From positions 1-32,544 of the forward strand of contig DALS01000022.1 in the NCBI GenBank assembly GCA_002499445.1: 32,544 nucleotides of DNA. The letters run 5' to 3'. Source of the stretch: Methanosarcina sp. UBA293. Its GTDB lineage: Archaea > Halobacteriota > Methanosarcinia > Methanosarcinales > Methanosarcinaceae. Of this stretch, positions 17,595 through 26,541 are shown in pieces; position 1 is the stretch's first letter, and each line of letters opens with the position of its first letter. The translations under genes and the position numbers were made by a program. The notes beneath the pieces were generated by a model. The model was not told the origin of the DNA. It did no database searches and worked only from the letters and a program-made list of their open reading frames with translations.

Positions 17595-18377
17595 TCAAAA
17601 TAACCTGATAATTAGTAGACTGAACTCAAACAGGACTCCCAGTAAAAGCGCTACAAGAATTTGGGCAATGAAAGTTGGGTCAGGGGAAAGGAATAACGAA
17701 ACTGCCATAATCATACTGTAGACCAGCATTCTCTGCTTTTTTAGGGTTTGGTACTCTATTAACCCCATCTTCACGGCAAAGACCACAAGCAAAGGAAGCT
17801 GGAACACAATTCCAAAGCCTGCAAGAATTGTAGTTATGGCTGAGAAGGTATTCTGGACTGAAAGCTGGGCTGTAGCCATGTCACCTGAGTAATAGAGGAT
17901 ATACTTAAACATCACAGGCAAGATGATAAAGTAACCTACAGCGGTCCCGAAGACAAAAAGCAGGAATGATGCCGGGATTACTTTGAGGAAAAAACGCCTC
18001 TCATGTGGGTAAAGTCCTTTGCCCGCAAACCTGTAAAGCTGGTAGAAGAACTGTGGAATCGAGATCGCAAGGGCAAAGACCAAGCTGAGCTTGAGGCGAG
18101 CAAAAATCCATTCAAGAGGCGAGTATGCTGCCATATAAATGTCAGTACTTATAAAGACCTTCCAGACAAACAGTACCCCTTTTGCCGAGAATGGGAAAGC
18201 GAGAAATATTCCTAAAAATAGCCAGAGTAAGACAATTGCTAGCCGGTTTCTTAGCTCAACCAGGTGGGCCACAATGGGTTCCTCGATATCTCCTGGGACA
18301 CCTGAGGTATATGGATTCATTTCAGATGCTTTTTCGGTGGGGGTTGTTGTTCCGTTGCCTGTATTCAGTGAGTCCAT
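17595..18377 (-). CDS. tatC: Sec-independent translocase TatC, canonical signal-peptide-binding copy
   Basis: A 260-aa six-helix membrane protein. After a 35-residue hydrophilic N-terminal extension it has HLVELRNRL (E41, equivalent to E. coli TatC E15) and, in the first cytoplasmic loop, GLYPHERRFF (E126, equivalent to E103). Both glutamates are known to be needed for twin-arginine signal-peptide recognition. Helix 3-6 landmarks are FGTAVGYFIILP, GIVFQLPLLVVF and FEFSLLIIRLF. In contrast, the membrane Glu of the FExP motif (E. coli E170) is Gln193 here. The Asp of the PDVFSQ motif (E. coli D211) is also displaced, with SPDPTFIAQ at that point. The second TatC in this locus shows the reverse pattern. 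The gene heads the minus-strand tatC-tatA-tatA cluster. Confidence 0.95.
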   Translation of the reverse strand: MDSLNTGNGTTTPTEKASEMNPYTSGVPGDIEEPIVAHLVELRNRLAIVLLWLFLGIFLAFPFSAKGVLFVWKVFISTDIYMAAYSPLEWIFARLKLSLVFALAISIPQFFYQLYRFAGKGLYPHERRFFLKVIPASFLLFVFGTAVGYFIILPVMFKYILYYSGDMATAQLSVQNTFSAITTILAGFGIVFQLPLLVVFAVKMGLIEYQTLKKQRMLVYSMIMAVSLFLSPDPTFIAQILVALLLGVLFEFSLLIIRLF

Positions 18378-18402
18378 CGTTTTCCAGCTCTATATGCACC
18401 TA

Positions 18403-18419
18403 GATAAATATATTAATAT
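18403..18419 (-). promoter_or_regulatory. TATA-like box for tatC
   Basis: The minus strand reads ATATTAATATATTTATC about 30 bases before the tatC ATG, at the position expected for a nearly leaderless archaeal transcript. Confidence 0.4.
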
Positions 18420-18848
18420 CGTAACATAATAATAAATGTAATTACAATTCTTCTTATTAAAGTATTCTAATTTCCCGGGGCAAGAGATTTTCACAATCTG
18501 TTTTACAATATAATTTGTTTTGCAATCTCTTTTCACAATATCTTTCTACTTATTCGCATACCTTATAGGGCCATACATACCTTATAGGGGCATACTTGAG
18601 TATATGACACCTGACTCGTCCAACCTGACTCGTCCACCTGAGTCATTATAATAGAAACGTTTAAAATGATTAATATAACCTGGGTAAGATAAGTTGCTTA
18701 ATCAAGTTATAAGTTATTAATATAACTCAATTAAGATAATTTATATATCATAGTTATCTTAATTGATAGAGTTTAATTGAGAGACCATAAAATTCAGTTA
18801 TTATATACTGATTAAAATAATTAGTATAATCTGATTAAATAATTAATG
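18420..18848. other. AT-rich spacer between divergent tatC genes, left part
   Basis: No gene is visible. The stretch holds a direct repeat CATACCTTATAGGG (18557 and 18576), a doubled CTGACTCGTCCA near 18610-18640, and from about 18660 degenerate versions of the 26-bp unit that becomes regular at 18849 (for example ATACTGATTAAAATAATTAG and TAATCTGATTAAATAATTAA). Confidence 0.6.
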
Positions 18849-19082
18849 TGACCTGGTTAAGATAATAATTATAACGATCTGATTAAGATAATAAACACAA
18901 TGACTTGATTAAGATAATAAACATAATGACTTGGTTAAGATAATAAACATAATGACTTGGTTAAGATAATAAACGTAATGACTTGGTTAAGATAATAAAC
19001 ATAATGACTTGATTAAGATAATAAGCATAATGACTTGGTTAAGATAATAAATATAATGACTTGGTTAAGATAATAAATGTAA
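18849..19082. repeat. Nine 26-bp tandem repeats between the divergent tatC genes
   Basis: Units start exactly every 26 bases at 18849, 18875, 18901, 18927, 18953, 18979, 19005, 19031 and 19057. The core is TGACTTGGTTAAGATAATAA followed by AC(A/G)TAA or a close variant. The central seven copies are nearly identical (G/A alternation at one position); the first two are more diverged and still weaker copies lie upstream. There are no unique spacers, so this is not a CRISPR array. The remaining 329 bases up to the second tatC show nothing else. Confidence 0.95.
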
Positions 19083-19411
19083 TATATTTATTATAATGAA
19101 TGTAATCTACAAAGGTAACTGTTATTTCCCTGTTTCCATAGTCAAACATAAACCTTTCCGTACTCAATTTGTGGCTCCATTAAGCGAATTCTCTTGAATT
19201 GCTGGCAGGTTCAGGAAGCATTCAAAGGACTCCATAAAAAGAGCCGGATAGTCCTAAAGCGAAAAAACAAAAAAGGTAAAAGAAAGTTGAGGATGAAATC
19301 TGTGGGTAAATAAGTCTAAATCAAATCTACCCTCAGTGAAGATCAGTAAAAATAAGAATCCTCTAAGTGGGATAAAGAACTTTCTTTTACTTTTCCGGAT
19401 AGGTACTCCAT

Positions 19412-20197
19412 ATGTCTGAAGCCATTGAAAATCTCAGTGTAATCCTGCTGACCCTACGGAATAAGTTGCTTACTATTGCTGGGGTTCTTATCGCAGGCAT
19501 TATTTTCTCTTTCCAGTTTACAGGTCCTCTAATCCAGAGAATGAAAGATGACCTTCTCCCAGAGGGTGCAAAACTTGTTTACATATCCCCTCTGGAAGTA
19601 ATGATACTACAGCTTAAGCTCTCGATTATAATCGGGCTGCTCATTACCCTGCCTCTTATTGCATTTTATATTTATAGAGCCATCTCGAGGCGGTATTCGA
19701 TTCGCGTCCCGATATCTATAGGAAAAAGTCAGTTTGTTATACTGGGGATAGCTGCTGTTATCATGTTTATCCTTGGGGCTTCATACGCCTACTTTTTTAT
19801 GCTGCCTTTCTTTCTCAAGTATCTCTATATGGATGCAGCAGGTTCAGGGGTGACTGCAACTTATTCGATCTTCAAGTTTATCTCATTCGTAGCGTCAGGC
19901 ACGGTAATGTTCGGTCTGGTTTTTGAACTTCCTATAGTACTTACTTTCCTTACCAGGAACGGGTTTGTAAAATACAGAACACTTGTAACCTATCGAAAAC
20001 ACCTTTATATCCTCATAATGGTTGCTGCAGCTGCCATTACTCCTGGGCCAGATGTATTCAGTCAGATAATGATTGCTGTGCCCATGGTAATCTTCTTTGA
20101 GATAAGCCTGGTAATTGTGAGGATACTTGGAGTGAAAAATCGCATTTCTAAACCTGATCCTTCCGCATCGGCATTCGGAATTACTAGAAAAGACTAA
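19412..20197 (+). CDS. tatC: Second, divergent TatC-family protein
   Basis: A 261-aa TatC paralogue with the six-helix pattern and the TatC landmarks ATYSIFKFISFVASG, FGLVFELPIVLTFL (E172, equivalent to E. coli E170) and ITPGPDVFSQIM (D214, equivalent to D211). The two cytoplasmic glutamates that recognise the signal peptide are missing. The HLxELR position reads ILLTLRNKL (T14 for E). The YxHERR loop is replaced by AISRRYSIRVPISIGKS, which has no acidic residue. Alone it should therefore bind twin-arginine signals poorly. The first TatC has the opposite set, so a mixed TatC1-TatC2 complex is suggested. It is transcribed divergently from the other tat genes. The Shine-Dalgarno is weak. An alternative is a non-receptor TatC with a regulatory role. 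Confidence 0.92.
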   Translation: MSEAIENLSVILLTLRNKLLTIAGVLIAGIIFSFQFTGPLIQRMKDDLLPEGAKLVYISPLEVMILQLKLSIIIGLLITLPLIAFYIYRAISRRYSIRVPISIGKSQFVILGIAAVIMFILGASYAYFFMLPFFLKYLYMDAAGSGVTATYSIFKFISFVASGTVMFGLVFELPIVLTFLTRNGFVKYRTLVTYRKHLYILIMVAAAAITPGPDVFSQIMIAVPMVIFFEISLVIVRILGVKNRISKPDPSASAFGITRKD

Positions 20198-20290
20198 AGG
20201 AAAGCGGAAACTGAAGGAAAGTGGAAACTGAAGGAAAAAAGATAAAAGAGTGAAATAAAAGGGACAAAGAGATGTGCGGATAAGAGGCAC

Positions 20291-20343
20291 AGGCGTGTTT
20301 GGGGGTGATGTGACGATGGATGAGGAAGCACCCAAACACGCCT
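20291..20343. other. Perfect 13-bp stem hairpin with a 27-nt loop
   Basis: AGGCGTGTTTGGG (20291-20303) is fully complementary to CCCAAACACGCCT (20331-20343). The stem is much more GC-rich than its surroundings. It lies about 94 bases after the second tatC and is followed by CTTTTTCC. It may be a terminator, a structured RNA or a small mobile-element relic. The rest of the 611-base gap (20198-20808) is AT-rich and shows only a doubled GTGGAAACTGAAGGAAA-like sequence near 20210 and the promoter below. Confidence 0.6.
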
Positions 20344-20770
20344 CCATATTCTTTTTCCGCACTCGCTATCAGCTTATAATTAGTTTTGACAGCATTTAAG
20401 ATTATCGAAACTACTTTTATAAAACAGTTTTTTGACAGTATTGCTATCTTCTTTTTTCTAATTTTCATGTTTTTCCTAGTTCTTGCGGTTTTCATGGTAT
20501 GCTTACACTAGATTTTTAGCACCCAAATTATAGATCTTTAAATAGATTAGGAGGTAGCATCTTGGCTTTGATGTTATGAGAGAAATAACAATAATTTAGA
20601 AAAATTCTAATAGTAGGTAAATAATTTTCAGATATAGCAAGGAAAATATTCCAGATGTATTCTTATTAAATATTTTGTTCTAAAAGGAGCTCTCCCCAAT
20701 TTAATTTGTAATTTTCTTCTATTCATGACTCTGTTTATCGGAACACAGTAAATTATTATAAATCTTTGAA

Positions 20771-20793
20771 TTATATTTAATATAAATATATTT
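20771..20793 (+). promoter_or_regulatory. TATA-rich promoter of the helicase-nuclease gene
   Basis: A run containing TTATATTTAATATAAATATA ends 15 bases before the ATG at 20809. With the usual TATA-to-start distance of about 25 bases, transcription would begin at or just after that ATG. The mRNA would then be leaderless, or translation would start at the in-frame ATG at 20827 (MVDVVKELEALR). Confidence 0.45.
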
Positions 20794-20808
20794 AATTGAT
20801 TATTTTAA

Positions 20809-23800
20809 ATGGGGCCTAGTATTCTTATGGTAGATGTAGTTAAGGAATTAGAAGCGCTAAGGCAGAACTTGCTCGATTTGTCCCTTCGAAATAATCTTCT
20901 TAATTACCGCCCTTCCCAGAGAAGGACTCTCTTAATTACAGGTCGAAAGCCTGAGAAAGTTTATGAGCTCTTTGTTCTCCAGGAAAAATCGATGAGGTTC
21001 AGGGCAAACGCCAGGCTCAAAAAAGGTGAGAAAGTCGAAAATGAGGCAGAAGATGAGGCTTCGGAAAAGGAAAGCCGGTTTTTGAAAACAATAGGAAAAA
21101 TCCTGGTTCCCGAAGAAAATAAACTCCAGAAAGAAAATAAACCCCAGAGTTCCCGCTCCGACCTTTTCTTGAAAACTCCGGAAGACAGCGAAACCCTTGA
21201 TAAAAAGCTTTTTTACGTTTTTAACCAGGCAAACTCCATTTTTGAAGAACAGGGTTATCCTGTGCTTTACCTTGCGCTTGGCTTACTGCAGTGGAATGAC
21301 AGTCGCTCGAGCGTAAAAAGTCCGAAAGCTCCCCTTCTCCTGATCCCTGTTGAACTCAAACGTATAGGAAAAGCTCGAAATTTCAGTATCCAGTGGACAG
21401 GAGACGAGATCTTTACTTCAATTACCCTCCAGGCTAAAATGAAAGAGTTTGGAATCCAGCTTCCTGAGTTTGAGATGCCTGAGGAAGCTGCAGGAATTGA
21501 GGAATATTTCAGGGCTGTATCCAGAGCAATCCATGAAAACAAGGACTGGAAGCTCCTGCCTGAAATTTGTCTTGACCTTTTTAACTTCAGAAAATTTGTC
21601 ATGTATAAAGACCTTGATTCTGCAACCTGGCCTGAAGATATGTCTCCTGCAGACCATCCCCTGATCCGGAAAGTCTTTAACCCCGAGGATCCTCAATGCG
21701 AAGCTTCAGGTTTCCTTGAAGGAGAAGTCGACCTAAAACTTTCAGCAAAAGACACTTACCAGATAATGGACGCCGATTCCTCCCAGATCGCAGTTATTGA
21801 AGATGTAAAAGCCGGAAAAAATCTTGTTGTTGAGGGCCCACCCGGAACTGGAAAGTCCCAGACGATTGCAAATACGATTGCAGAACTTATGGCTCAGGGA
21901 AAAAGCGTACTTTTTGTAAGTGAGAAAATGGCTGCCCTTCAGGTTGTAAAGAGCAGACTGGATTCTGCAGGCCTAGGAGAGCTCTGTCTGGAGATCCACA
22001 GCAACCAGACCCGGAAAAAAGCCGTGCTTGAAGAACTGGAAAAAACCTTAAACCGTGAAGCCCCTTCCCCAATACGCCCTGAAAGGGACCTAAATGAACT
22101 CGAAAAGCTAAAACATGAACTCAATGAGTATACCCTGTCTCTTGGGGAACCTGTGGGGAAACTCTATCCCAGCCTCTATACTCTCTACGGAATAAGGGAA
22201 AAGACAAGGGCTTATTTTGAGTCAAAAGGCCTGAAAATGCCCATTTACAAGTTTCAGGAACCTGAAACCTGGGAGCCTGAAACCTGGGCTAATGCAGAGG
22301 CTGTTCTGGAAAAATTGGGTCAGGTCCTTCCTTTCCTTGAACCGGTCCGGAAAAATCCCTGGTATGGCTGTGAACCAGGACTTATACTGCCTGCTGATCT
22401 CGATGAAATTGAATCTCTTACAGGCGAATGCGCAGCTGCTTTTGAGGCGCTGGAAACGGCAATAAAACCCCTTAATGACCTCTCTGCAACCTCAAAGCCC
22501 GGCACCTTTAAGGGAATTACAACTGTAATCGATGCAGCAAGGTTCGTTGGAAACTCAAAGCCTCTGCCTGAAAAAATGCTTCAGAGTTCTGAATGGGAAT
22601 CTGAGACCTCAAGAGCTGAGGCTGATGTTCTGGTTTCGAAACTCAGGCAATACATAGAGCTCAAAACCTTTGTGGACAAAACCTTTCACCCTGCAATCTT
22701 TGAGCTTGACTCTTCTAAATTCGAGGAACTTTCAGGCAACCTCCTAAAACTATTAAACCCAAAGTACAGGAAACTCAAGAAAGAGATCTCAGCCTGTTAT
22801 CTCTCTGGAGTGCCTTTTAGGGACAGTAAAATCCTGCTTGACCTGGCATCCCTTTCCGAATTTAAAGCACACAGGCTGGAGCTTGAAAGTTCGGACGCAA
22901 AAGGCAAAAAGTACTTTGGGGATTACTGGAAAGGTTTTGAAAGTGAGCCTATCCTCCTTGAGGAGTACAGCCAATGGATAATTCTCTTCCGGAAGTATCT
23001 GGAAGAAGATATTTTGACGGAAAGGAGTTTCAAGCTCATAGGAGCTGGAATTGACAGCGTTGCCCTTGAATCCGCAGTCAGCAAGGTACTCACCGCAAAG
23101 CAGGAATTTCTAGAGTCGTTCAAAAAAGTTGGGACTCGTATAGGCACAGATTTTGGAAAAATGTTCGGAAATGGTCTCGAAGCCATAAAACTCAGCGCGT
23201 TAAAATCCCGTGTTACTAGGTGGAAAAACGAGACTTCCTCCCTGGTATTCTGGAGCCAGTACCTGGGATATAGGCAAATCTGTCTGGAATCAAGGGCAGC
23301 ACCTATGATGGAAGACCTTGAATCCGGAAAAATTGCAGTCTGCGATGCAATTCCTGCTTTTGAAGGCAATTATGTTGAAATCCTCCTGAATCGTGCCTTC
23401 AGGGAGAGACCTGCACTTTCTACTTTCATCCGGGAACTCCACGAAAACAAGCTTGGCAAATTCAGGGAACTTGACAAAAAGGTCCTTCTGGAAAACCAAA
23501 AAAGGATAATCTGTTCATCTTATGATAATGCTCCAAAATTGACCTCAGGTGCGTCAAGAGCTTCAGAAGCAGGCATTCTGCTCAATGAATTCAACAGGAA
23601 AAGAGGGCATATGCCTATCCGCACCCTTATGAAAAAGGCAGGTGGCTTGATCCAGAAGATTAAGCCCTGTTTCCTTATGAGCCCGCTTTCAATTGCCCAG
23701 TACCTTGACCCAAGGAGCACGCGTTTTGATGTAATTATTTTTGACGAAGCCAGCCAGGTCAGGCCTGAAGATGCGGTTGGAGCTCTCCTGCGCGGAAAAC

Positions 23801-26403
23801 AGGTTGTGGTAATGGGGGACTCAAAACAGCTTCCACCAACCGATTTCTTCGATACTGTGCTTGACTCTCCTGAGAGTGAGCCAGATGACTATATTACAGC
23901 CGGGGATATAGAAAGTATCCTGAATGTGTGCAAACGCAGTTTTCCGGTAAAGATTCTGCGCTGGCATTACAGGAGCAGGCACGAGTCTTTGATTGCGATT
24001 TCAAATCAGGAGTTTTACGATAATCGGCTCTATGTTTACCCTTCTCCAATGCAGAATGACGGAAACCTGGGACTTAAATTCATGCATCTTCCAGATGCGG
24101 TTTATGACAGAGGCAAAAGCGGAGCAAACCGTATAGAAGCAAGAGCGGTTGCAAAGGCAGTTTTCGAACACTTCAGCAGGCATCCTGATAAAAGCCTTGG
24201 GGTCGGGACTTTTAATGTGAAACAACAGGAAGCTATCCTGGAAGAAATCGAGATCCTGCTTAAAGCAAATCCTGGACTTGACCTCAATTTGGAAAACGAG
24301 AGAGGCGAGCACTTTTTTGTTAAAAATCTTGAGACTATCCAGGGTGACGAAAGGGATGTTATACTGCTCAGTGTGGGTTTTGGTTTTGACGGCAGCCGAA
24401 AACTTTCCCTTAACTTTGGTCCGCTTAACCGAGAAGGAGGAGAAAGGCGTCTTAATGTTCTTATTACACGAGCCAGAGAAAAATGTGTTGTTTTTGCGAA
24501 TTTTACCTCAAAGGACCTGCATCTGGAAGAAAATTCAGCTTTCGGGCTTCGGGCTCTTAAAGTCTTCCTGGAGTTTGCAGAGAGTGGGAGACTTCCCTCC
24601 CCTGCATACAGCAAGGAAACTCTTAATTCGTCTTTCGAAGATGCGGTCTCCAAATTCCTGGAAGAAAATGGCTGCGAAGTCCACAGACAGATTGGCTGTG
24701 CAGGGTACAGGCTCGACCTTGCAGTCCCTGACCCGATCTATCCAGGGCGATACGTACTTGGAATCGAGTGCGATGGAGCGAGCTATTATTCTTTGCCTGT
24801 TGCACGGGACCGCGATCGCCTGCGCCAGCAGGTACTCGAAGGGCTGGGCTGGAAGATTTACAGGGTCTGGTCAACAGATTGGTATCTGCATCCGAAAGAG
24901 AGTAGGGAAAAGCTGCTTGAGGCTGTAAAAGGGGCTATAAAACTGGCAAAAGCACAGGAAAAATCCGAAATTAAACTCAATGTTCCGATAATAAACGAGC
25001 CGTCTGCCTGGGCGGGTCCCAAGAACCGAAACCCTGAGAGAGAGTTATCCAGTGCAGGAAAGTTATCCAGTGCAGAAAAGTTATTCAGTGCAGAAAAGTT
25101 ATTCAGTGCAGAAAAGTTATCCGATTTTCCTGAAGCTCCGGGTTTACCCGCATTTTCAACTTCGCCTGCAGGGAATATGGCAAGCAAAAATGATGAAGGA
25201 CTTGAGACTTTATTTTATGACAGAACTTCTCTCTCGGAAACTTTTGAAGCTGAAGTTCTAACAGAGACATCCTTTGGAGCCGAAGTTAAAGAACCTTACT
25301 CAGGGGATTTTTTTAAACTGGAAGAAGGACTTACACCTTCTTCAGATATAGATTTCCTGCCAGAAATAGCTTTAAAAGCAGAATCAACGGCTCTGATAGC
25401 TGATGGGAATTCCCGCAAGAAGCCTGTAAGAAGGTCAGGAAAATCAAAACTTCTTAAATTCAGCACACAGCCCTGCTCTGAAGAGGACGAAATTGGACTC
25501 ATACCTGAGCCCGAGCCTGAGAAAGGAAGTTTTTTCCAAGCTTGCCCTGAAATTGATTTCAGTACAGATTCTGAGATGAAAAAGAAGCGTAAGCGGCTTA
25601 ATGAATTTGCTTATATTTATGGTTCAGGAGGCGATTTCAAACCTGAGCCTGACTCTGAGGAAAATAATTATGATAATTATGCAGGCGAGGATGACGGTTA
25701 TGCAGGCGAGGATGACAGTTACGCAGGTAGCTGGGATTGTGTAGGTAGTGAAAAATGGATTTTGGAACCTGAGTCGGAGTCAAAAAACGAATCCACGGTC
25801 GAATCTGCAATTGAGCCTGATCCAGAAAAACTGCCTGAAAAACCCAATTCGCTGGAAACTACTATCCCCCTTTACCAGACCTGCCATTCCTCAGGGCTTC
25901 CGCAATCAGGTGATATTTCTGAAGTTTCCGATAAGCGTCTTGAGGAAGCGGTTATACGGATTATAGGGTGTGAAGGTCCTATTCATGCGGAACTCCTACT
26001 GCAGCGGATAAAATCACATGCAGGAATTCCTCGCATGCTCGGAAAAATAAAGCAACGGATATTTGATATTGCAGCTCTTGCCGAAAGCTCTGGAAAAATC
26101 CAGGTCAAAGGTGAGTTTTACTGGCCAGTTTCAGAACCTGCCAGTCTCCTGCGCAGGCGTGATGGGGATATATCTGTAAAAATCGAGTGGATCTGTGACG
26201 AGGAAATAATAGAAGCTATCCGTTTTGTCCTGAACAGCCAGTATTCAACTCCTCTTGAAGATCTTATTGTTCAGACTTCGAGAGTTCTCGGGATAAAAAA
26301 TACACGCAAAAATACCAGAGAAAGAATTGAGAAACTAGTTCTGTCAGGAATAGAGAATAATGTGTTGGCTGTTTTACCTAACAAAATGATTTATTTTACG
26401 TAG
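20809..26403 (+). CDS. DUF4011/SF1 helicase/Vsr-like nuclease/DUF3320 protein, 1864 aa
   Basis: An intact giant gene. The N-terminal ~300 residues (LRQNLLDLSLRNNLLNYRPS...) match DUF4011. The superfamily 1 helicase core has Walker A EGPPGTGKSQT (G343-S350), Walker B IIFDEAS (D979, E980), GDSKQLPPTDFF, IQGDERDVILLSVG and motif VI NVLITRAREK (R1221). A Vsr-like PD-(D/E)XK nuclease follows: RLDLAVPDP (D1303), GIECDGASYY (E1320, D1322) and RVWSTDWY. Then come a repetitive acidic linker (about 1410-1700) and a DUF3320-type winged helix at about 1710-1765. It should unwind and cut DNA or RNA-DNA. This architecture is known from stand-alone proteins linked to phage defence; that role is an inference here. 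It ends in TAG, with an in-frame TGA two codons later. The alternative start at 20827 gives MVDVVKELEAL. No other defence gene adjoins it. Confidence 0.92.
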   Translation: MGPSILMVDVVKELEALRQNLLDLSLRNNLLNYRPSQRRTLLITGRKPEKVYELFVLQEKSMRFRANARLKKGEKVENEAEDEASEKESRFLKTIGKILVPEENKLQKENKPQSSRSDLFLKTPEDSETLDKKLFYVFNQANSIFEEQGYPVLYLALGLLQWNDSRSSVKSPKAPLLLIPVELKRIGKARNFSIQWTGDEIFTSITLQAKMKEFGIQLPEFEMPEEAAGIEEYFRAVSRAIHENKDWKLLPEICLDLFNFRKFVMYKDLDSATWPEDMSPADHPLIRKVFNPEDPQCEASGFLEGEVDLKLSAKDTYQIMDADSSQIAVIEDVKAGKNLVVEGPPGTGKSQTIANTIAELMAQGKSVLFVSEKMAALQVVKSRLDSAGLGELCLEIHSNQTRKKAVLEELEKTLNREAPSPIRPERDLNELEKLKHELNEYTLSLGEPVGKLYPSLYTLYGIREKTRAYFESKGLKMPIYKFQEPETWEPETWANAEAVLEKLGQVLPFLEPVRKNPWYGCEPGLILPADLDEIESLTGECAAAFEALETAIKPLNDLSATSKPGTFKGITTVIDAARFVGNSKPLPEKMLQSSEWESETSRAEADVLVSKLRQYIELKTFVDKTFHPAIFELDSSKFEELSGNLLKLLNPKYRKLKKEISACYLSGVPFRDSKILLDLASLSEFKAHRLELESSDAKGKKYFGDYWKGFESEPILLEEYSQWIILFRKYLEEDILTERSFKLIGAGIDSVALESAVSKVLTAKQEFLESFKKVGTRIGTDFGKMFGNGLEAIKLSALKSRVTRWKNETSSLVFWSQYLGYRQICLESRAAPMMEDLESGKIAVCDAIPAFEGNYVEILLNRAFRERPALSTFIRELHENKLGKFRELDKKVLLENQKRIICSSYDNAPKLTSGASRASEAGILLNEFNRKRGHMPIRTLMKKAGGLIQKIKPCFLMSPLSIAQYLDPRSTRFDVIIFDEASQVRPEDAVGALLRGKQVVVMGDSKQLPPTDFFDTVLDSPESEPDDYITAGDIESILNVCKRSFPVKILRWHYRSRHESLIAISNQEFYDNRLYVYPSPMQNDGNLGLKFMHLPDAVYDRGKSGANRIEARAVAKAVFEHFSRHPDKSLGVGTFNVKQQEAILEEIEILLKANPGLDLNLENERGEHFFVKNLETIQGDERDVILLSVGFGFDGSRKLSLNFGPLNREGGERRLNVLITRAREKCVVFANFTSKDLHLEENSAFGLRALKVFLEFAESGRLPSPAYSKETLNSSFEDAVSKFLEENGCEVHRQIGCAGYRLDLAVPDPIYPGRYVLGIECDGASYYSLPVARDRDRLRQQVLEGLGWKIYRVWSTDWYLHPKESREKLLEAVKGAIKLAKAQEKSEIKLNVPIINEPSAWAGPKNRNPERELSSAGKLSSAEKLFSAEKLFSAEKLSDFPEAPGLPAFSTSPAGNMASKNDEGLETLFYDRTSLSETFEAEVLTETSFGAEVKEPYSGDFFKLEEGLTPSSDIDFLPEIALKAESTALIADGNSRKKPVRRSGKSKLLKFSTQPCSEEDEIGLIPEPEPEKGSFFQACPEIDFSTDSEMKKKRKRLNEFAYIYGSGGDFKPEPDSEENNYDNYAGEDDGYAGEDDSYAGSWDCVGSEKWILEPESESKNESTVESAIEPDPEKLPEKPNSLETTIPLYQTCHSSGLPQSGDISEVSDKRLEEAVIRIIGCEGPIHAELLLQRIKSHAGIPRMLGKIKQRIFDIAALAESSGKIQVKGEFYWPVSEPASLLRRRDGDISVKIEWICDEEIIEAIRFVLNSQYSTPLEDLIVQTSRVLGIKNTRKNTRERIEKLVLSGIENNVLAVLPNKMIYFT
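25043..25114. repeat. Four 18-bp coding repeats in the helicase linker
   Basis: AGTTATCCAGTGCAGGAA and its close copies AGTTATTCAGTGCAGAAA are repeated four times in phase with the reading frame, followed by a partial fifth. They encode a six-residue unit of the type KLFSAE. The copies are almost identical at the DNA level, which points to recent slippage, and unit number may vary between strains. Confidence 0.9.
25678..25728. repeat. 21-bp coding repeats, acidic linker
   Basis: TATGCAGGCGAGGATGACGG is repeated at a 21-bp period (25678, 25699) with a partial third copy at 25720. It encodes YAGEDDG and YAGEDDS. It is a second in-frame expansion inside the disordered linker of the helicase-nuclease. 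Confidence 0.88.
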
Positions 26404-26541
26404 TTGGGCTGAAAACCTCAAAGATCCTGAGCTGGAGGGAATCAATCGTTTTTGATCTTCTTCCCCTTAGCTCTATTAGTTTCCTTAAGTCTCTTTAAAT
26501 TCTATAAGTTTCTTTTTTTACTTATTTTTCTCAATTTATTT

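Noticed and set aside
18849..19082. CRISPR-like array
   Set aside because: The 26-bp units are directly adjacent with no unique spacers, and no cas gene is in the window.
24278..24928. 216-aa plus-strand open frame inside the helicase-nuclease gene
   Set aside because: It is an alternate frame of a region coding for clear SF1 motif VI and Vsr-like nuclease motifs in the main frame.
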